Positions 4,129 to 6,745 of a stretch of 6,745 bases of DNA are shown here, piece after piece. Below the pieces are notes generated by a model, which saw only the letters and a program-made list of their open reading frames with translations, was not told the DNA's origin and made no database searches. Positions within the stretch are counted from its first letter, which is position 1, and every line of letters starts with the position of its first letter. The DNA is from an uncultured Veillonellaceae bacterium (lineage in GTDB: Bacteria; Bacillota; Negativicutes; Veillonellales; Negativicoccaceae): positions 1 to 6,745 of the forward strand of contig CABTYA010000057.1 of assembly GCA_902488965.1 (NCBI GenBank), read 5' to 3'. The position numbers and the translations under genes were made by a program.

Positions 4129-5439
4129 ATGATTACACGTTATACAAAAGAAAAGATGGGCCGGATCTGGACGGAAGAAAACGAATTCCGCCGCATGCTC
4201 GATGTCGAAATCTACGCCTGTGAAGCACAGGCCGAACTCGGCGTCATTCCCGCCGACGCCGTCAAGGTGATTCGCGAAAAGGCCGATTTCGACGTGGACC
4301 GCATCCATGAAATCGAAAAAGAAACGAACCACGATATTATTTCATTTGTTTCTTCGATTGCCGAGTTTGTCGGTGAAGAAGCCAAGTACGTCCACATGGG
4401 GCTGACCTCGACGGACGTCAAAGACACCGCGCTGTGCGCCATGCTGGTGGAAGCGACGGACCTGCTGCTCGACGATCTCGAAGCCTTCGCCGAAGTGCTG
4501 CGTCGCCGTGCGCTCGAATTTAAACACACGCCGATGATCGGCCGTACGCACGGCATTCACGCCGAGCCGACGACCTTCGGGCTCAAACTGCTCCTGTGGT
4601 ACGACGAAACGCAGCGCAATCTGCGCCGTCTGCGGGCGGCCCGCGAAGAAGTCCGCGTCGGCAAAATCTCCGGTGCGGTCGGGACGTATGCCAACGTCGA
4701 CCCCTTCGTCGAACAATACGTCTGCGACAAGATGGGTCTTGTCCCCGCGAAGATCTCGACGCAGGTCCTGCAGCGTGACCGCCATGCGGCCTATATCACG
4801 ACGCTGGCCGTCATCGGAAGCTCCATCGACAAATTCGCCACCGAGATCCGCAACCTGCAACGCACGGACATCCGGGAAGCGGAAGAATATTTCTCGCCGA
4901 AGCAAAAAGGCTCGTCCGCGATGCCCCACAAGCGTAACCCGATCACCTGCGAACGCATGAGCGGCATGGCTCGTCTGCTGCGCGGCTATACGATCCCCGC
5001 CCTCGAAGACGTGGCGCTCTGGCACGAACGCGACATCTCGCATTCGTCCGTCGAACGCGTCATCCTGGGCGATGCGACCATCACCCTCGACTATATGCTG
5101 CAGACCTTTACGCGGGTCATGGACCGGCTGTTGGTATACCCCGACACGATGCTCGCCAATATGAACAAAACGGGCGGCCTCATCTACAGCCAGCGGATTC
5201 TACTGGCACTCGTCGATCACGGCGTCATGCGCGACACCGCCTACCGCTGGGTACAGCGCAACGCGATGAAACGCTGGCTCGAAGGAGAAGACTTCTTTGA
5301 AAATCTCGGCCGCGACGAAGATATCCGCCAATATTTGAGCGAAGACGATATCCGCGCGTGCTTTAATCCGCATGCGATGCTCAAGCATGTCGATACGATT
5401 TTTGCGCGGTTCGATTTGTCCGAAAGCAAAGGAGAATGA
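4129..5439 (+). CDS. purB: Adenylosuccinate lyase
   Basis: Function: in the cytoplasm it splits SAICAR to AICAR plus fumarate (IMP synthesis) and adenylosuccinate to AMP plus fumarate, acting as a homotetramer. Seen: 436 residues, the normal length for the Bacillus-type enzyme. H68 (ETNHDI) and H141 (GRTHG) sit at the numbers of the known catalytic and substrate histidines of the B. subtilis enzyme. The GLTSTDVKDTA block is at 91-101. The fumarase/aspartase superfamily signature GSSAMPHKRNP is at 261-271, carrying the catalytic serine on the flexible loop and K268/N270. The C-terminal helical domain is complete. The start is ATG 4129 with AAAGGAG at 4114-4120 (8-base spacing). In-frame ATGs at 4042 and 4063 would add an arginine-rich tail, lack ribosome sites and lie in the leader hairpin region. 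purA follows after one base, so the two are co-transcribed. Confidence 0.96.
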   Translation: MITRYTKEKMGRIWTEENEFRRMLDVEIYACEAQAELGVIPADAVKVIREKADFDVDRIHEIEKETNHDIISFVSSIAEFVGEEAKYVHMGLTSTDVKDTALCAMLVEATDLLLDDLEAFAEVLRRRALEFKHTPMIGRTHGIHAEPTTFGLKLLLWYDETQRNLRRLRAAREEVRVGKISGAVGTYANVDPFVEQYVCDKMGLVPAKISTQVLQRDRHAAYITTLAVIGSSIDKFATEIRNLQRTDIREAEEYFSPKQKGSSAMPHKRNPITCERMSGMARLLRGYTIPALEDVALWHERDISHSSVERVILGDATITLDYMLQTFTRVMDRLLVYPDTMLANMNKTGGLIYSQRILLALVDHGVMRDTAYRWVQRNAMKRWLEGEDFFENLGRDEDIRQYLSEDDIRACFNPHAMLKHVDTIFARFDLSESKGE

Positions 5440-5440
5440 C

Positions 5441-6724
5441 ATGACTACAGCAATGGTAATCGGCACCCAATGGGGTGACGAAGGAAAAGGAAAAATCGTC
5501 GACTATCTCGCCGCCAAGGCCGATGTCGTCGTCCGTTCGCAGGGCGGCAACAATGCCGGCCATACGGTCGTTGTCGACGGCCAGGCATTTGCCCTGCGCC
5601 TGCTCCCGAGCGGGATCATGTATCCGGGCAAGGCCTGCGTCATCGGCACGGGCGTGGTTATCGACCCGAAAGGCCTCATCGCCGAACTGGATAATTTCAT
5701 CGCCAAGGGCCTCGACGTGTCCGCACTCGAAATTTCCGACCGCGCGCATGTGGTCTTTCCCTATCACGTCCGCATCGACGAAGCGGAAGAACAGCTCAAA
5801 GGCGCGAAAAAAATCGGTACGACGAAAAACGGTATCGGCCCGTGCTACGCCGACAAGATTAACCGCGTCGGCATCCGCATGAGCGACCTGATCCGTCCGG
5901 ACGTACTGGCGGAAAAATTGCGTTGGAACGTCGAACGCAAAAACCTCCTGCTGGAAAAGCTCTATAATGTCGAAGGTTTCGACTTTGACCAAATGCTGGC
6001 CGAGTACTCCGCCTATGCCGAACGGCTCCGTCCGTACGTAACCGATACGAACTACTCCGTCCACCGCTACATGGCGGAAGGCAAGAGCGTCCTGTTTGAA
6101 GGGGCACAGGCGACGATGCTCGACCTCGACCACGGGACCTATCCCTTTGTCACGAGCTCGCACCCGATTGCGGGCGGCGCCTGCATCGGTGCCGGCATCG
6201 GTCCGCACAAAATGGAAAACATCTTCGGTGTCGTCAAAGCGTACAGCACCCGCGTCGGCGCGGGTCCGTTCCCGACGGAACTGCTCGACGAAACAGGCGA
6301 TCTCCTGCGCAACCGCGCACACGAATTCGGCACGGTCACGGGACGGCCGCGCCGCACCGGCTGGCTCGACGCCGTCGGCGTCAAGTACGCCGCCATGCTC
6401 AACAGCCTCGACTACCTGGCAATCACGCGTCTTGATATCCTCGACACCCTCCCCGTCATCCGCACCTGCAAGGGGTATCGCTACCAAGGCGACGAAATCT
6501 CGCAATATACGGCGGATTTGGACGTTCTCGAACATGTGGAACCGATCTACGAAGATCTGCCCGGCTGGCAGGAAGATATCAGCGGCATTCGTCGCTATGA
6601 CGAGTTGCCGGACAACTGCCGCCGCTACCTCGAAACGATCTCCGACCTCGTCGGCGTGCCGATCGGCATCATCTCCGTCGGCCCCGATCGGGAACAGACG
6701 ATTGTCCTCAAAGACGTTCTATAA
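5441..6724 (+). CDS. purA: Adenylosuccinate synthetase
   Basis: Function: joins IMP and aspartate using GTP to give adenylosuccinate, the first committed step to AMP; acts in the cytoplasm as a dimer. Seen: 427 complete residues, the family's normal length. The N-terminal signature QWGDEGKGKIVD (10-21) carries catalytic D13. GGNNAGHT carries H41. GIGPCYADKINRVGIR (131-146) is the second signature. Also present are LFEGAQATMLDLDHGTYPF (218-236), STRVGAGPFPTE (269-280), TGRPRRTGWLDA (300-311) and the end block IGIISVGPDREQTI. The guanine-recognising stretch reads ITRLDILD (328-335), where the E. coli enzyme has K in the third position. ATG 5441 has AAAGGAG at 5428-5434, 6 bases upstream. A longer frame from 5372 overlaps purB and is unlikely. 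Lying one base after purB, it completes the IMP-to-AMP unit. The gene ends at TAA 6722-6724. No terminator is visible in the remaining 21 bases, so more genes may follow. Confidence 0.97.
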   Translation: MTTAMVIGTQWGDEGKGKIVDYLAAKADVVVRSQGGNNAGHTVVVDGQAFALRLLPSGIMYPGKACVIGTGVVIDPKGLIAELDNFIAKGLDVSALEISDRAHVVFPYHVRIDEAEEQLKGAKKIGTTKNGIGPCYADKINRVGIRMSDLIRPDVLAEKLRWNVERKNLLLEKLYNVEGFDFDQMLAEYSAYAERLRPYVTDTNYSVHRYMAEGKSVLFEGAQATMLDLDHGTYPFVTSSHPIAGGACIGAGIGPHKMENIFGVVKAYSTRVGAGPFPTELLDETGDLLRNRAHEFGTVTGRPRRTGWLDAVGVKYAAMLNSLDYLAITRLDILDTLPVIRTCKGYRYQGDEISQYTADLDVLEHVEPIYEDLPGWQEDISGIRRYDELPDNCRRYLETISDLVGVPIGIISVGPDREQTIVLKDVL

Positions 6725-6745
6725 GTCAGAAACAATGAACGAGCC

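Noticed and set aside
5381..6535. Long minus-strand open frame (384 codons) antisense to purA
   Set aside because: It lies wholly opposite an unmistakable purA, has no family motif, and is the usual shadow of GC-rich coding sequence.

Overview
The window looks like an ordinary chromosomal segment of a GC-rich (about 60% by eye) bacterium. Strong AAAGGAG-type ribosome sites, an LrgA/LrgB pair, a PurB of the Bacillus type (about 436 residues) and a stand-alone DUF2156 protein point to Bacillota. A Negativicutes (Veillonellaceae-like) origin is my best guess, held loosely because no ribosomal or lineage-specific marker is present. I see no mobile element, CRISPR array, tRNA or rRNA. Coding style is uniform, with no sign of recent transfer.

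Layout. (1) Positions 1-1491, minus strand: a two-gene unit of a DUF2156 protein (phosphatidylglycerol lysyltransferase C-terminal domain type) and an Eis-like GNAT acetyltransferase. They overlap by four bases, and the second gene runs off the left edge of the window. (2) Positions 1492-1663: a divergent promoter region with an extended -10 element on each strand and a 10-bp palindrome inside the minus-strand promoter spacer. (3) Positions 1664-2724, plus strand: a DnaQ-fold DEDDh 3'-5' exonuclease coupled through a TTGA overlap to an O6-alkylguanine-DNA alkyltransferase (ogt), forming a small DNA-repair unit. (4) Positions 2725-2889: promoter and structured leader. (5) Positions 2890-3956: lrgA and lrgB, overlapping by four bases, encoding a two-part membrane system now linked to pyruvate or small carboxylate transport as well as to murein hydrolase control. 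(6) Positions 3957-4128: a good promoter, then a hairpin with a U-tract lying between that promoter and purB. This is the most interesting regulatory spot in the window. (7) Positions 4129-6724: purB and purA, one base apart, encoding the two enzymes that convert IMP to AMP. PurB also acts earlier in IMP synthesis.

How the genes work together: purB-purA is one metabolic unit (IMP to adenylosuccinate by PurA, then to AMP by PurB). The exonuclease and Ogt plausibly share a DNA maintenance role. LrgA and LrgB act as one membrane system. The DUF2156 and Eis-like proteins are both GNAT-fold acyl- or aminoacyl-transferase relatives and are probably translated together. Their substrates cannot be read from the sequence.

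I found no convincing undescribed system. The points most worth a second look are the apparent ATT (or ACG) start of the DUF2156 gene, with an 11-base direct repeat around it, and the possible transcription attenuator in front of purB. The many long antisense reading frames in this GC-rich DNA are shadows and are not annotated.
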